64,000 nucleotides of DNA from DASRQK01 sp040392005 (GTDB lineage Bacteria; Bacteroidota; Bacteroidia; Sphingobacteriales; Sphingobacteriaceae): positions 102,642-166,641 of the forward strand of contig JBEBWT010000001.1 in assembly GCA_040392005.1 (NCBI GenBank). Direction: 5' to 3'. Every line of letters begins with the position of its first letter. The first letter of the stretch is position 1. A program made the position numbers and the translations under genes. This document shows, one piece after another, positions 49,434 through 59,300 of the stretch. Below the pieces are notes generated by a model. The model did not search any database, was not told the origin of the DNA, and was given only the letters and a program-made list of their open reading frames with translations.

Positions 49434-50183
49434 TCAAACTAACCGTGCCAGGTATTGATCCTCCCCATCATCAAACAGGATCTGCATATCCCAGCCGGAG
49501 GCCCGGGCAATGGAGGCCATGGTTTCCGGATCGACATAGACCCAGCCAAAGGGCGGTCCTTTGATTCCCTTGTATTCGTATTGAAAGCCGACTTCTCCGT
49601 AATAACCGGCCGGTCGGGAAATGGATCCATCCTGGTATAGGTAATTCAGGTCGGAAGAATCGAAGAGGATTTGGCCGCCGGGTTTGAGCAGGGTGTGGCA
49701 GTGTTCCAGGAGCAGCACCACGTTTTCCAGGTTTTCGGCCAGTCCGATCCCATTCATCATAAACAATAGTGTGTCATAAAAGTGCTTGTGACCAGTATTT
49801 TCGATCCTGTAATGGTTTACGATTTCATTGTTATCCACGGTTCCGTTGCTGGCAAAATCAAAAAAATCAGCCCCGATCACTCGTTCCACCCCTCTGGAAC
49901 GCATAATATCACAGGCTGCTCTGCATTTTTCCAGTGCATAGACTTCTTTTCCCTGCGATTGGAGAAACAATGCATGGCTGCCTGCACCAGCCCCCACATC
50001 CAGGATCCGGCCACAGCACAGGGAAAGGGCATGGGATTCCAGTTCGGGAAATTCCTCCGGCCCGCGAAAAAACACCCCGACCGGCATTTCCTCGGTGCTT
50101 CCGTAATTATTATGTAAAAAAAGAGGGGCAGGAGACGTATTGTGATAGTAATCAAGCAATGCCCGGCCAAATACCTGTTCCAT
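49434..50183 (-). CDS. class I SAM-dependent methyltransferase
   Basis: A 249-residue methyltransferase with the Rossmann motif I RILDVGAGAGSHALFLQSQG near residue 65, motif post-I VYALEKCRAACDIMRSRG and a later block LLEHCHTLLKPGGQILFDSSD. The start is ATG 50183 (MEQVFGRALLDYYHN); an extension to 50321 crosses the divergent mnmA start and lacks family similarity. The substrate is unknown; the C-terminus (GPPFGWVYVDPETMASIARA) is not diagnostic. Confidence 0.86.
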   Translation of the reverse strand: MEQVFGRALLDYYHNTSPAPLFLHNNYGSTEEMPVGVFFRGPEEFPELESHALSLCCGRILDVGAGAGSHALFLQSQGKEVYALEKCRAACDIMRSRGVERVIGADFFDFASNGTVDNNEIVNHYRIENTGHKHFYDTLLFMMNGIGLAENLENVVLLLEHCHTLLKPGGQILFDSSDLNYLYQDGSISRPAGYYGEVGFQYEYKGIKGPPFGWVYVDPETMASIARASGWDMQILFDDGEDQYLARLV

Positions 50184-50289
50184 ACTATGGACAAATGTAA
50201 GGATTATGCCGTATCTTTGTAGCTTGTTATTTTCGGTCCGCCATGATTTTTGATGAAATGATAGGGCAGGGCCGGCAAATTGGAATAAA

Positions 50290-51378
50290 ATGAGTAAAAG
50301 AGGAAGGGTGCTTGTGGCCATGAGCGGCGGGGTGGACAGCTCCGTAGCCGCTGTGATGCTGCACGAGCAGGGATATGAGGTGATCGGATTGACGATGAAG
50401 ACCTGGGATTATGCGACTTCCAGCGGTTCTTCAAAGGAAACGGGCTGTTGCAGCCTGGATAGTATCAATGATGCCAGGGCATTGGCTGTGGCCTATGGTT
50501 TTCCACATTATATCCTGGACATCCGGGATGAATTCGGGGATTTTGTGATCGATAATTTTGTGGATGAATACCTGGCCGGCCGTACCCCAAACCCCTGTGT
50601 GCTTTGCAATACGCACATTAAATGGGAAGCTCTGCTGAAAAGGGCTAACAAGCTGGATTGTGAGTTTATTGCCACCGGGCATTATGCCAATATCCGGCAG
50701 ATGGAAAATGGCCGGTATGTGATTTCCAAAGGACGGGATGAAAACAAGGATCAGTCCTATGTGCTTTGGGGAGTTTCGCAGGAAAATCTGGCCCGTACCC
50801 AATTTCCACTGGGCAATTATACCAAAGCGGAGATCCGTCAACTGGCTGCCGATATGGGTCAATTGGAACTCGCCAAAAAATCGGAGAGTTACGAGATCTG
50901 TTTTGTGCCTGACAATGATTACCGGGCCTTTCTGAGGCACCGGGTAGGGGATATCGACGAGCGGATCGGGCCGGGCAATTTTGTCCTGTCGGATGGCATG
51001 GTCGTGGGACAGCATCAGGGCTATCCCTATTATACCATTGGCCAGCGCAAGGGCTTGGGCATTGCATTGGGCCGTCCGGTGTTTGTGACTCAAATCCTGC
51101 CGGAAAGCAACACCGTGGTGCTGGGGGATGAACATGAGCTGGAACGGGTCTCTACCTATGTGCGCAATGTCAATCTGATCAAATATGCCTCGATAGACCG
51201 GCCGGTGGAAGCCGTGACCAAGATCCGTTACAAGGATGCAGGAATGGAAAGTACGCTGACACAGGAAGGGGAGCGGGTCAAAGTTGATTTTGTTCATGCG
51301 GTGAAAGGGATTGCTCCGGGTCAGTCGGCGGTATTTTATGAGGGAAATGACTTGCTGGGCGGTGGATTTTTAATGTAA
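50290..51378 (+). CDS. mnmA: tRNA 2-thiouridylase MnmA
   Basis: A 362-residue enzyme that installs 2-thiouridine at tRNA wobble U34 of Lys, Glu and Gln tRNAs. The PP-loop is AMSGGVDSSVAAVML; the catalytic Cys pair is in GRTPNPCVLCNTHIKW and ESYEICFVPDNDYR. GQRKGLGIALGRPVFV is the conserved C-terminal domain start. It is divergent from the methyltransferase. The racemase-like gene follows by 54 bases. Confidence 0.96.
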   Translation: MSKRGRVLVAMSGGVDSSVAAVMLHEQGYEVIGLTMKTWDYATSSGSSKETGCCSLDSINDARALAVAYGFPHYILDIRDEFGDFVIDNFVDEYLAGRTPNPCVLCNTHIKWEALLKRANKLDCEFIATGHYANIRQMENGRYVISKGRDENKDQSYVLWGVSQENLARTQFPLGNYTKAEIRQLAADMGQLELAKKSESYEICFVPDNDYRAFLRHRVGDIDERIGPGNFVLSDGMVVGQHQGYPYYTIGQRKGLGIALGRPVFVTQILPESNTVVLGDEHELERVSTYVRNVNLIKYASIDRPVEAVTKIRYKDAGMESTLTQEGERVKVDFVHAVKGIAPGQSAVFYEGNDLLGGGFLM

Positions 51379-51432
51379 ATCACAAGGGAATAAACTCCCC
51401 GTGGATTATTTTTTTTTAACTAAACACCTATT

Positions 51433-52995
51433 ATGATAATAAAACACGCTTGCTATCCACGCAGAGCCAGGCTTTGGCCGCTGGGCCTTTTGGCGATCGG
51501 ATTTTTGTTTGATGCCTGTACGGCCGGTCAGCAAAAAGAGGAAATAATTAATCTGCCCATAGAACAGGCGATCCTGAATGAGCCCGAAAGCTTCTATTAT
51601 ATAGATTTTGCCAATTATCAGGCTAATGATGCCTCCCTTCCCATCGGTGTATTTGATTCGGGTACGGGCGGTCTGACCGTGCTGGACGCGTTGGTGCGCT
51701 TTGATTCCTACCGTAATGCGGATGGAGCTGCCGGCGCGGACGGGATTGCGGATTTTGCAAAGGAGCGTTTCATTTATCTGGCGGATCAGGCCAATATGCC
51801 TTACGGAAATTATCACAGTGCGGGCAATTCGGAATTGCTGGTGGAGCATGTAATCAAGGATGTGCAGTTTCTGCTGGGCAATAAGTACTACACCGCTCAG
51901 GAAGCCGCAGAGTTTCATGCGGATAAGGAGAAAATCAAAGCCATTGTGATTGCCTGTAATACGGCTACGGCTTATGGCGTGGAGCATGTTAGGAATTTTG
52001 TAGCAAAGACCGGTCTGAATATTCCGGTGATCGGTGTGATCGATGCGGGGGCCAGGGGCGTGTTGGAACATTTTGATATCAGGGAGAATGGAACCATTGG
52101 CGTGTTTGCCACTGTGGGTACTGTTGCCTCAAAGGGGTATGAGCGGACCATCCATTTGATGAAGGAGAGCCTGGGCTATACGGGGGATATTCAGATCGTC
52201 AATCAGGGCGGGCACGGCATTGCCGAATCGGTAGATGAGGAAGCCGACTTTCTCAATCGGCTGGCCACTCAGCCACGGGACAATTATAGGGGCCCATCAT
52301 TGGATCATCCGGATTTTCAGATCGACCGCACCCTGATGGATATCTATAATTTTGATTTTGACCACAATCAGATGCTCTGCGATGCGCAGAACATGGACGA
52401 TTGCCAGGTGTTGCAGATCAATTCCCCGGAAAATTACGTGCGCTATCACCTGGTTTCCATGATGGAAAAAGTGCGTCTGACCGAAGGGGCACAACCGCTG
52501 AAAGCATTGGTGCTTGGATGTACGCATTATCCTTACCTGACTTCCGAAATCCGTGAAGTATTGAAGGAATTATATAATTATCAAATGGATGGTGAATACC
52601 GCTATCGTCACCTGATGGCAGAGCATATTCATATTATTGATCCTTCCGAGAATGTAGCGAAGGAATTGTATGCCTATCTTTCAGAGCATCAATTGCAGAA
52701 TCCGTCCGGAAATATGTTGGACAGCGAATTTTATATCAGTGTGCCGAATACCCACAACCAAAATGTGCTGGTGGATGAAGCCGGACGATTGACCTATGAT
52801 TACAAATACGGCCGTAAAGCCGGCGAAATCCAGGAATATGTGCGGGTCGTGCCTTTTTCCAGGGAAAATATCCCGGCTGAAACCATTGACCGGCTGGCCA
52901 CAACGCTACCTGCAACCTTTGAACTGATCTGGAATTTCAGCCAGGAAAACCTCAAAAATGCGGGATTGTCTGTAAATCATCGGATTGGGAAATAA
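51433..52995 (+). CDS. large, probably lipoprotein-anchored glutamate racemase homologue
   Basis: A 520-residue member of the Asp/Glu racemase family; normal MurI has about 270 residues. All hallmark motifs are present: PIGVFDSGTGGLTVLDAL, IVIACNTATAYGVEHV (first catalytic Cys), IPVIGVIDAGARGVLEHF and ALVLGCTHYPYLTSEIREV (second Cys). The N-terminus has positive charges (PRRAR), a hydrophobic run (LWPLGLLAIGFLFDA) and Cys29 followed by TAGQQ, a lipoprotein-like export signal with an atypical lipobox. Insertions include residues 255-340 and a 100-residue C-terminal part. It would act outside the cytosol; either an envelope D-Glu enzyme or a repurposed sensor is possible. MnmA is immediately upstream. 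Confidence 0.82.
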   Translation: MIIKHACYPRRARLWPLGLLAIGFLFDACTAGQQKEEIINLPIEQAILNEPESFYYIDFANYQANDASLPIGVFDSGTGGLTVLDALVRFDSYRNADGAAGADGIADFAKERFIYLADQANMPYGNYHSAGNSELLVEHVIKDVQFLLGNKYYTAQEAAEFHADKEKIKAIVIACNTATAYGVEHVRNFVAKTGLNIPVIGVIDAGARGVLEHFDIRENGTIGVFATVGTVASKGYERTIHLMKESLGYTGDIQIVNQGGHGIAESVDEEADFLNRLATQPRDNYRGPSLDHPDFQIDRTLMDIYNFDFDHNQMLCDAQNMDDCQVLQINSPENYVRYHLVSMMEKVRLTEGAQPLKALVLGCTHYPYLTSEIREVLKELYNYQMDGEYRYRHLMAEHIHIIDPSENVAKELYAYLSEHQLQNPSGNMLDSEFYISVPNTHNQNVLVDEAGRLTYDYKYGRKAGEIQEYVRVVPFSRENIPAETIDRLATTLPATFELIWNFSQENLKNAGLSVNHRIGK

Positions 52996-53057
52996 TTCAG
53001 TATCAAGCTTTTTTTTGGGGATATTACTCCCCCAGCGTGTGTTTCACCGTTTCACTG

Positions 53058-53087
53058 ATTCCCCAAATTCGTATTAATTTGGGGAAT
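53058..53087. repeat. perfect 12-bp palindrome after the racemase-like gene
   Basis: ATTCCCCAAATT (53058-53069) and AATTTGGGGAAT (53076-53087) pair completely around a six-base loop. No T-run follows. Another ATTCC...GGAAT pair lies at 53111-53140. These fall in a 226-base gap that has no other gene-like feature. Confidence 0.6.
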
Positions 53088-53150
53088 TTGTGTTTTGCGA
53101 AAAAGCAGTAATTCCGAAGATTTCCGGAAACCTTGGGAATTGTGAAACCT

Positions 53151-53200
53151 AAAAAAAGAAGGCACCTTTTTGGAGTAATCCATTTAGGTGCCTTCTTTTT
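53151..53200. terminator. bidirectional rho-independent terminator
   Basis: GAAGGCACCT (53158-53167) pairs perfectly with AGGTGCCTTC (53186-53195), with A-run before (53151-53157) and T-run after (53196-53200). It ends the TonB receptor transcript on the minus strand and can serve the racemase-like gene on the plus strand. Confidence 0.88.
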
Positions 53201-53221
53201 CGAAATGATTATATCCTACGA

Positions 53222-56200
53222 TCAGTTCAACAGTTCATCAAAAGTAATGGACAGATAGTAGGTGCCACCAACAGATGGATTACCCCAGCCGGTAGTGTAT
53301 AGTTTGTTGCCGATATTGGTGCCACCGATTTTGATAATGGATTTCAGGCTCGAAATCTTTTTGCTCAATTGGGCGTCGAAGGTCGAATAAGCCGGAATCA
53401 TAGTGTGTTGTCCGATATTGGCTGCAGGTGTGCCGATGGTACCATTCCATAACATCTCGGTCTGGTGGCGATAATTGACACCGAAGCCCCAACCTGAACC
53501 GTACAGGTCACGGTTGTTCAGACCAACGTTCATCCGGTATTTTGGTGAGTTGAAGAAGGTCACAAATGCTGGATCTGCTTTTTTTACAGCTTCTTCATTG
53601 AGCAGTACGTTTTGGGTCAGATTACCGGTCAGTGTATAACCGGCACCAAGAATGTAATCCACTCCAATACCCCATCCAGAGTTTTTCAATACCTGGGGAG
53701 CATTGACCGGCATGCTGTAAACATTGCGCTTGGTAGGATCACCCAGATCGGTCATCGGGCCGTTCGGATCTTTTTTCTGTACCAGAACCGCTGTACCTTC
53801 AAAAGTCAGGAATCGATTGTAGTAGTAAAATGCATCCACCAGAATGCGGTTGTCAATCATACTTTTGTATCCGATTTCATAGGTTTCCACACGCTCCGGT
53901 TCCCAATCCTTGAACTGATACGCATTGAAATTGCCGGTTTGGATATCACTCAATGCAAATACCGGATTGCTGATCATGTCGTATTTTTGTCTGAACATAG
54001 GAAGCCCTCCAACCAGGCGGGCCTGTGGTGTGTTCAAGTCAATATACTGATTTTGGGTAGTCGGAATCCGGAATCCTCGCTGGAAGGATGCCCTGAAATT
54101 ATGGTGTTCTGCCAGAGTCAGTACTCCCGAGATTCTTGGACTGAACTGTCCCTTGAAGTTTTCGTTTTTGTCATAGCGGACTGAACCGGTCAGCTTGAAG
54201 ACATCATTGAAATTTCTGGCTGCCTGTACATAAGCTCCGTATTCATGTATATCAAACTCATTTCCGTTTGCATCCAGTGAAAACAGGGTCCCTTCGGAAT
54301 TGAGGTCATAGACCCGGTAGTTTGCACCGACCAGCAATTCGATCGTGGCCGGGTCAATCTGTTTTTTGAAATTGTACATACCTTCTGCATGATACATATT
54401 GGTACGATCCAGGAAGTTTGCACCGGCCGGGATAGCACGGGTACGGATGTCAGCGATTGTTTCCTCAAAGTCCAGACCACCCGGCAGGAACCTGCCATTG
54501 GCAACGGTCAGTGCAGGGGCCATGGCGCTTCTCATATAGTTTACATTATTGGCTGCCAAATGTGCGTTGGCTGTATTCTGTGCGATTTGCAGTGCAGCAG
54601 CATGTCCGGCCCCTCCTCCCATTGCAGCTTGATAGCCCTGCAGAAATGCACCTGCATATTGGGTATAAGCCTGGGTCATAAAAGCAGCGGCGCCGATTGG
54701 TATTGCAGTCTGCAGATAGCGCTGGCTGATCAATGATCCCAATACACCCAGTGCATGAGCATCTCCCGAATTTTCACGGGTGGTATAAGCCCGGACAAAG
54801 AAATTGTCTCCCCTGACTTCGGCTTTATATTGGCCCATGGTGAAATTCTGTATATTATAACGGTCAGCCGCTGTATAGACAGCAGAACCCTTACCCCAGT
54901 TTGCCTGTAAGATCGCTTCCATTTTATCCGTCAGACGGTAATGTACGGAAGCATTTAGTTTCAGACTGTTTACCGGATAATCGGTCAGGGCATTCTCTGC
55001 AAAGCCCGGAGCATTCTGATAGTATTGGGGTACCATGCCTGCAAAAATTGCTCTTGCGGCAGCCAACTGGCCAGCAGCGTCACCGCCAGCCATAAACTGA
55101 GGCAGGGTCACATTGCCTATTTGCGGAATCTGGGTCGTGAAAATAGCACCCAAAGCTCCCGACGTACCGTTTGACCCGTCTCCCGGCAGGCCATTGGCAT
55201 ACAAAACGTCATACAGATTGGCTCCCACATCGCCGTACCAGTTTACGCCATCATAGGTCGGATTGTTCTGTTTGTTTTTTACATTGTTTTCCAGATCGGT
55301 TCCATTGGTGAAACTCTGATCCCGGTAATCAGTGGCCTGCCAGTCTTTGCCGGTCATATAAGAAGCGTTCACTTTGAAAGCAAACTTATTATTGAAAGCC
55401 TTTGCGAAACGTACGCCTACATCCTGAAATGCCGTTTGCCGCTGATCCCTGTTGGAGGCACTCATGACACCGCTTTTGACATAAGCACTGACACCCTGAT
55501 AGTTGAAAGGAGACTTACTGTTCATCAACAGCAAACCATTGATGGCGTTTGGTCCGTACAGCGCAGAAGCTGCACCCGGCAGTAATTCCACACTTTCCAC
55601 ATCCAGCTCGGACATACCGACCACGTTTCCAACTGCAAAATTCAGGCCGGGGGCCTGGTTATCCATTCCATCGACCAATTGCACCACTCGGGTATTGCCA
55701 TTGGCACCAAAACCACGGGTACTGACGGACCGGAAGGTGACCGATTGTGTGGTCATTTCCACCCCTTTCAGGTTTTGCAACGCATCGTAGAATGAGGGTT
55801 GTGCCGTTGAGCGGATGCCCATCACGCCGATTTTCTCAATGGAAACCGGGGATTTGAGCACACTTTCTTCCACTCTGGAAGCAGATATCACAATTTCTTC
55901 GGTGAAGATGGTCTGTTCTGACAACTGAATGCTGAGCGGCGTACCTACATTATCAACAGTTAATTCCTGGGGCGTGAACCCGATGGAACTGAAAATCAAT
56001 ATAAACGGAGGTACATCATTGATGGTAACCGAAAAATTTCCATCCGAATTGGTGGTTGTACCTATTACTTTTCCCTTTACCTGCACAGTGACCCCGATCA
56101 GGGGATTGCCGTTGGAGGCATTGGTGACTTTGCCCGAAATGGTTTGCTGGGCAAAGGAGGTCTGTAACATGAGGAACAGACAGAAAACGGATCCCAGTAC

Positions 56201-56239
56201 ACGAAGACCCAGATTTGAAAGGGTATGTGATCTATTCAT
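53222..56239 (-). CDS. TonB-dependent outer-membrane receptor
   Basis: A 1005-residue receptor. Signal peptide ends at about residue 30 (LFLMLQTSFAQQ). A carboxypeptidase-regulatory beta domain follows at 31-115 (ISGKVTNASNGNPLIGVTVQ), then the plug at about 135-250 (PSFYDALQNLKGVEMTTQ, TRGFGANGNTRVVQLVDGMD), and a 22-strand barrel with the usual terminal beta-signal end (YYLSITFDELLN). No SusD-like partner is adjacent, so it is more like a vitamin, metal or siderophore receptor than a Sus unit; substrate not predicted. Loops are Ala/Gly/Asn-rich (GGGAGHAAALQIAQNTANA). Confidence 0.94.
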   Translation of the reverse strand: MNRSHTLSNLGLRVLGSVFCLFLMLQTSFAQQTISGKVTNASNGNPLIGVTVQVKGKVIGTTTNSDGNFSVTINDVPPFILIFSSIGFTPQELTVDNVGTPLSIQLSEQTIFTEEIVISASRVEESVLKSPVSIEKIGVMGIRSTAQPSFYDALQNLKGVEMTTQSVTFRSVSTRGFGANGNTRVVQLVDGMDNQAPGLNFAVGNVVGMSELDVESVELLPGAASALYGPNAINGLLLMNSKSPFNYQGVSAYVKSGVMSASNRDQRQTAFQDVGVRFAKAFNNKFAFKVNASYMTGKDWQATDYRDQSFTNGTDLENNVKNKQNNPTYDGVNWYGDVGANLYDVLYANGLPGDGSNGTSGALGAIFTTQIPQIGNVTLPQFMAGGDAAGQLAAARAIFAGMVPQYYQNAPGFAENALTDYPVNSLKLNASVHYRLTDKMEAILQANWGKGSAVYTAADRYNIQNFTMGQYKAEVRGDNFFVRAYTTRENSGDAHALGVLGSLISQRYLQTAIPIGAAAFMTQAYTQYAGAFLQGYQAAMGGGAGHAAALQIAQNTANAHLAANNVNYMRSAMAPALTVANGRFLPGGLDFEETIADIRTRAIPAGANFLDRTNMYHAEGMYNFKKQIDPATIELLVGANYRVYDLNSEGTLFSLDANGNEFDIHEYGAYVQAARNFNDVFKLTGSVRYDKNENFKGQFSPRISGVLTLAEHHNFRASFQRGFRIPTTQNQYIDLNTPQARLVGGLPMFRQKYDMISNPVFALSDIQTGNFNAYQFKDWEPERVETYEIGYKSMIDNRILVDAFYYYNRFLTFEGTAVLVQKKDPNGPMTDLGDPTKRNVYSMPVNAPQVLKNSGWGIGVDYILGAGYTLTGNLTQNVLLNEEAVKKADPAFVTFFNSPKYRMNVGLNNRDLYGSGWGFGVNYRHQTEMLWNGTIGTPAANIGQHTMIPAYSTFDAQLSKKISSLKSIIKIGGTNIGNKLYTTGWGNPSVGGTYYLSITFDELLN

Positions 56240-56264
56240 ATAAGTTTATTTATGGTTTATCACA

Positions 56265-56289
56265 ATGATAAGCATAAATAAATTATCAT
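56265..56289. promoter_or_regulatory. inverted repeat upstream of the TonB receptor gene
   Basis: ATGATAA (56265-56271) and TTATCAT (56283-56289) are exact inverted copies around 11 bases, 26 bases upstream of the receptor start. It could be an operator for an iron- or nutrient-responsive regulator, but the arms are short and A+T-rich. Confidence 0.3.
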
Positions 56290-56337
56290 ACAAATAAAAA
56301 ATAAATTTAATTTACCCAACCCGGGGTTTTGGTTTAT

Positions 56338-59300
56338 TTACTTTTTCCGCTGTCCCTCAATCCATTCACGGGCATTGACAAAAGCTTGTAACCAGGGTGT
56401 AACCTCGTCCTGGCGGCCTGCCGGATAATGGGCCCAGTGCCACTGGAAAACGGACCTTTCTATATGGGGCATGGTGACCAGATGCCTGCCAGAGGCATCG
56501 CATAGCATGGCTGTATTGAAATCAGATCCGTTCGGATTGTGCGGATATTGATCATAGGCATATTTGGCAACAATGTCGTAGCGGTTTTCTTCGTAGGGGA
56601 AGCTGAATTTTCCTTCTCCATGTGAGATCCACACGCCGATGGTGCTGCCGGCCAGACTGCCGAGCATGACGGAATTATTTTCCTGGATCTTTACCGAAAC
56701 AAAATTGGATTCGTGCTTCCCGGAGGTGTTGTGTAGCATCTTCCCGTGGATTTCATGATCCGGATTGATCATTTCCAGCTCCATGAACAATTGGCATCCA
56801 TTGCAGATCCCGACGGACAGGGTGTCCGGGCGGGCAAAGAAGTTGTCCAGTGTCTTTTTTGCTGTTTCGTTATAAAGAAAGGCTCCGGCCCATCCTTTTG
56901 CCGATCCCAGTACATCCGAATTGGAGAATCCACCGACGGTACCGATAAATTGTATGTCCTCCAGTGTTTCCCGGCCGGACATCAGGTCGGTCATGTGCAC
57001 ATCCTTGACATCAAAACCGGCCAGGTACATGGCATTTGCCATTTCCCGCTCAGAATTGGAGCCTTTTTCCCGGATGATTGCTGCTTTCGGCCGGGGTTTT
57101 GAAGCATCATAGACTGGTTTTTTTCCATCGAATGAAGCCGGGAACTGATATTTCAGGGGCTGATTTTTGTAATTTTTAAAACGTTCTCCGGCCATTCCAT
57201 TGCGGCTTTGGCGCTGATCCAGCAGGTAAGAGGTTTCAAACCACTGATCGCGGGTCCCGGCTACATCAAAACTGAACTGATCGTCCTGATTTTTGAAAGT
57301 GACAGCCGGACCGTCTTTCACCCGGCCGATTTTTACCACTTCGACACCGGCGCCTGCCATCAGGGTCTCAAATGCCTGATCTTCTTTCGCCTGAACGACC
57401 ACTGCTATATTTTCATTGAACAGGGCCTTGACCGTATCGCTTTCACCTAAAGGCCCCAAATCGTAATCAGCAGCCAGATTGATATCGGCAAATACCATTT
57501 CCAGCAACGTGGTGATCAAACCACCGGAACCAATATCATGTCCGGCAGCTACCTGCCCGGCCGTGATGGCATCCTGAATGGCATTGAATGCTTTTTTGAA
57601 GTAAGCGGCATCCCGAACGGTCGGGGCATCTTCACCTATTTTGTTCAGCACCTGGGCAAAAGAGGAGCCGCCGAGTTTGAATGCATCTTTTGACAGGCCG
57701 ATATAATAAATGGAACCCGCATTCCGTTGCAGGACTGGCTCCACTACTTTCCGGATATCTATACAATTTCCTGCTGCGGAAATAATCAGAGTACCCGGCG
57801 AAATCACCTGATCGCCATCCGGATATTTCTGTTTCATGGACAGGGAATCCTTGCCGGTCGGAATGTTGATGCCCAGTTCGATCGCAAAGTCTGAACAGGC
57901 TTCTACCGCTTCGTACAACCGGGCATCTTCTCCTTCATTATTGCAGGGCCACATCCAGTTGGCCGACAGGGAAACGCCCGAAAGGCCATTTTTGATAGGT
58001 GCGAACACGATATTGGACAAGGCTTCGGCAATGGCATTCCGGGAACCGGCCCGGGGATCGATCAGCGCGGTCAGTGGAGAATGCCCCAATGCGGTCGCGA
58101 TCCCCTGATTGGTTTTGTAATCCAAAGCCATGACGCCCACATTGTTCAGGGGCAATTGCAGAGGGCCTGTACATTGTTGTTTGGCTACCCGGCCGCCCAC
58201 ACAGCGATCCACCTTGTTGGTCAGCCAGTCTTTGGATGCGACCGCTTCCAGTTTGAGCATCTGGCTCAGGTAGTCCGGAATATTTTTGGTTTCATATTGC
58301 AGGGCCTGGTATGGATGGCTCACCGTGGTGTCCGTCATAATGGTTTTGGGGGAAGATCCAAAGAAATCGGCCAATGCATAATCCATTGGGGTTTCCCCGG
58401 TGGATGCGGAGCGGAAGGTAAAGCGATGGTCACCGGTCACCTTGCCCACGGCATAATAGGGGGCACGTTCGCGTTCAGCGACCGTAGCCAGTGTTTCAAG
58501 ATTCTCCTCGGCAATCACCAGTCCCATGCGTTCCTGGGATTCGTTGCCGATGATTTCCTTGGCCGAAAGGGTAGGATCTCCCACCGGCAGCTTATCCATA
58601 TCGATGAGCCCCCCGGTGTCCTCCACCAGTTCGGAAAGGCAGTTGAGGTGTCCGCCCGCTCCATGGTCATGGATGGACACAATTGTATTATTGTCGGATT
58701 CCACAAAGGCCCGGATCGCATTGGCCGCCCGCTTTTGCATTTCCGGATTGGAACGCTGGATCGCATTGAGCTCGATTCCTGAACCATAAGCACCGGTGTC
58801 TGCCGAGGAAACGGCTGCTCCACCCATGCCGATCCGATAATTTTCACCACCCAGAATCACGATCTGATCGCCTTTTTGGGGCTGTTTCTTTTTGGACTGA
58901 TCCAATTTTCCATAACCCACTCCTCCGGCTTGCATGATCACTTTATCGTAACCGAGTTTGCGCCCGTTTTCTTCGTGTTCAAAGGTCAGTACCGAACCGG
59001 CAATCAGTGGCTGGCCAAATTTATTACCGAAATCGGAAGCTCCGTTGGAGGCCTTGATCAATATATCTACCGGGGTCTGATACAGCCATTTTCGCTCCTG
59101 CATAGCGTTTTCCCAGGGCCGCTCCTGCAATAAACGGGAATAGGAAGTCATATAAACGGCGGTGCCTGCCAGTGGCAAAGAACCCTGGCCACCGGCCAGC
59201 CGGTCCCGGATTTCCCCACCGGATCCGGTAGCAGCTCCCGAAAAAGGCTCCACAGTGGTCGGGAAATTGTGGGTTTCCGCTTTCAGTGAAAGCACCGACT

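Noticed and set aside
50184..50321. Longer methyltransferase start at 50321
   Set aside because: It would overlap the divergent mnmA start and adds residues unlike the family; ATG 50183 gives a normal N-terminus.
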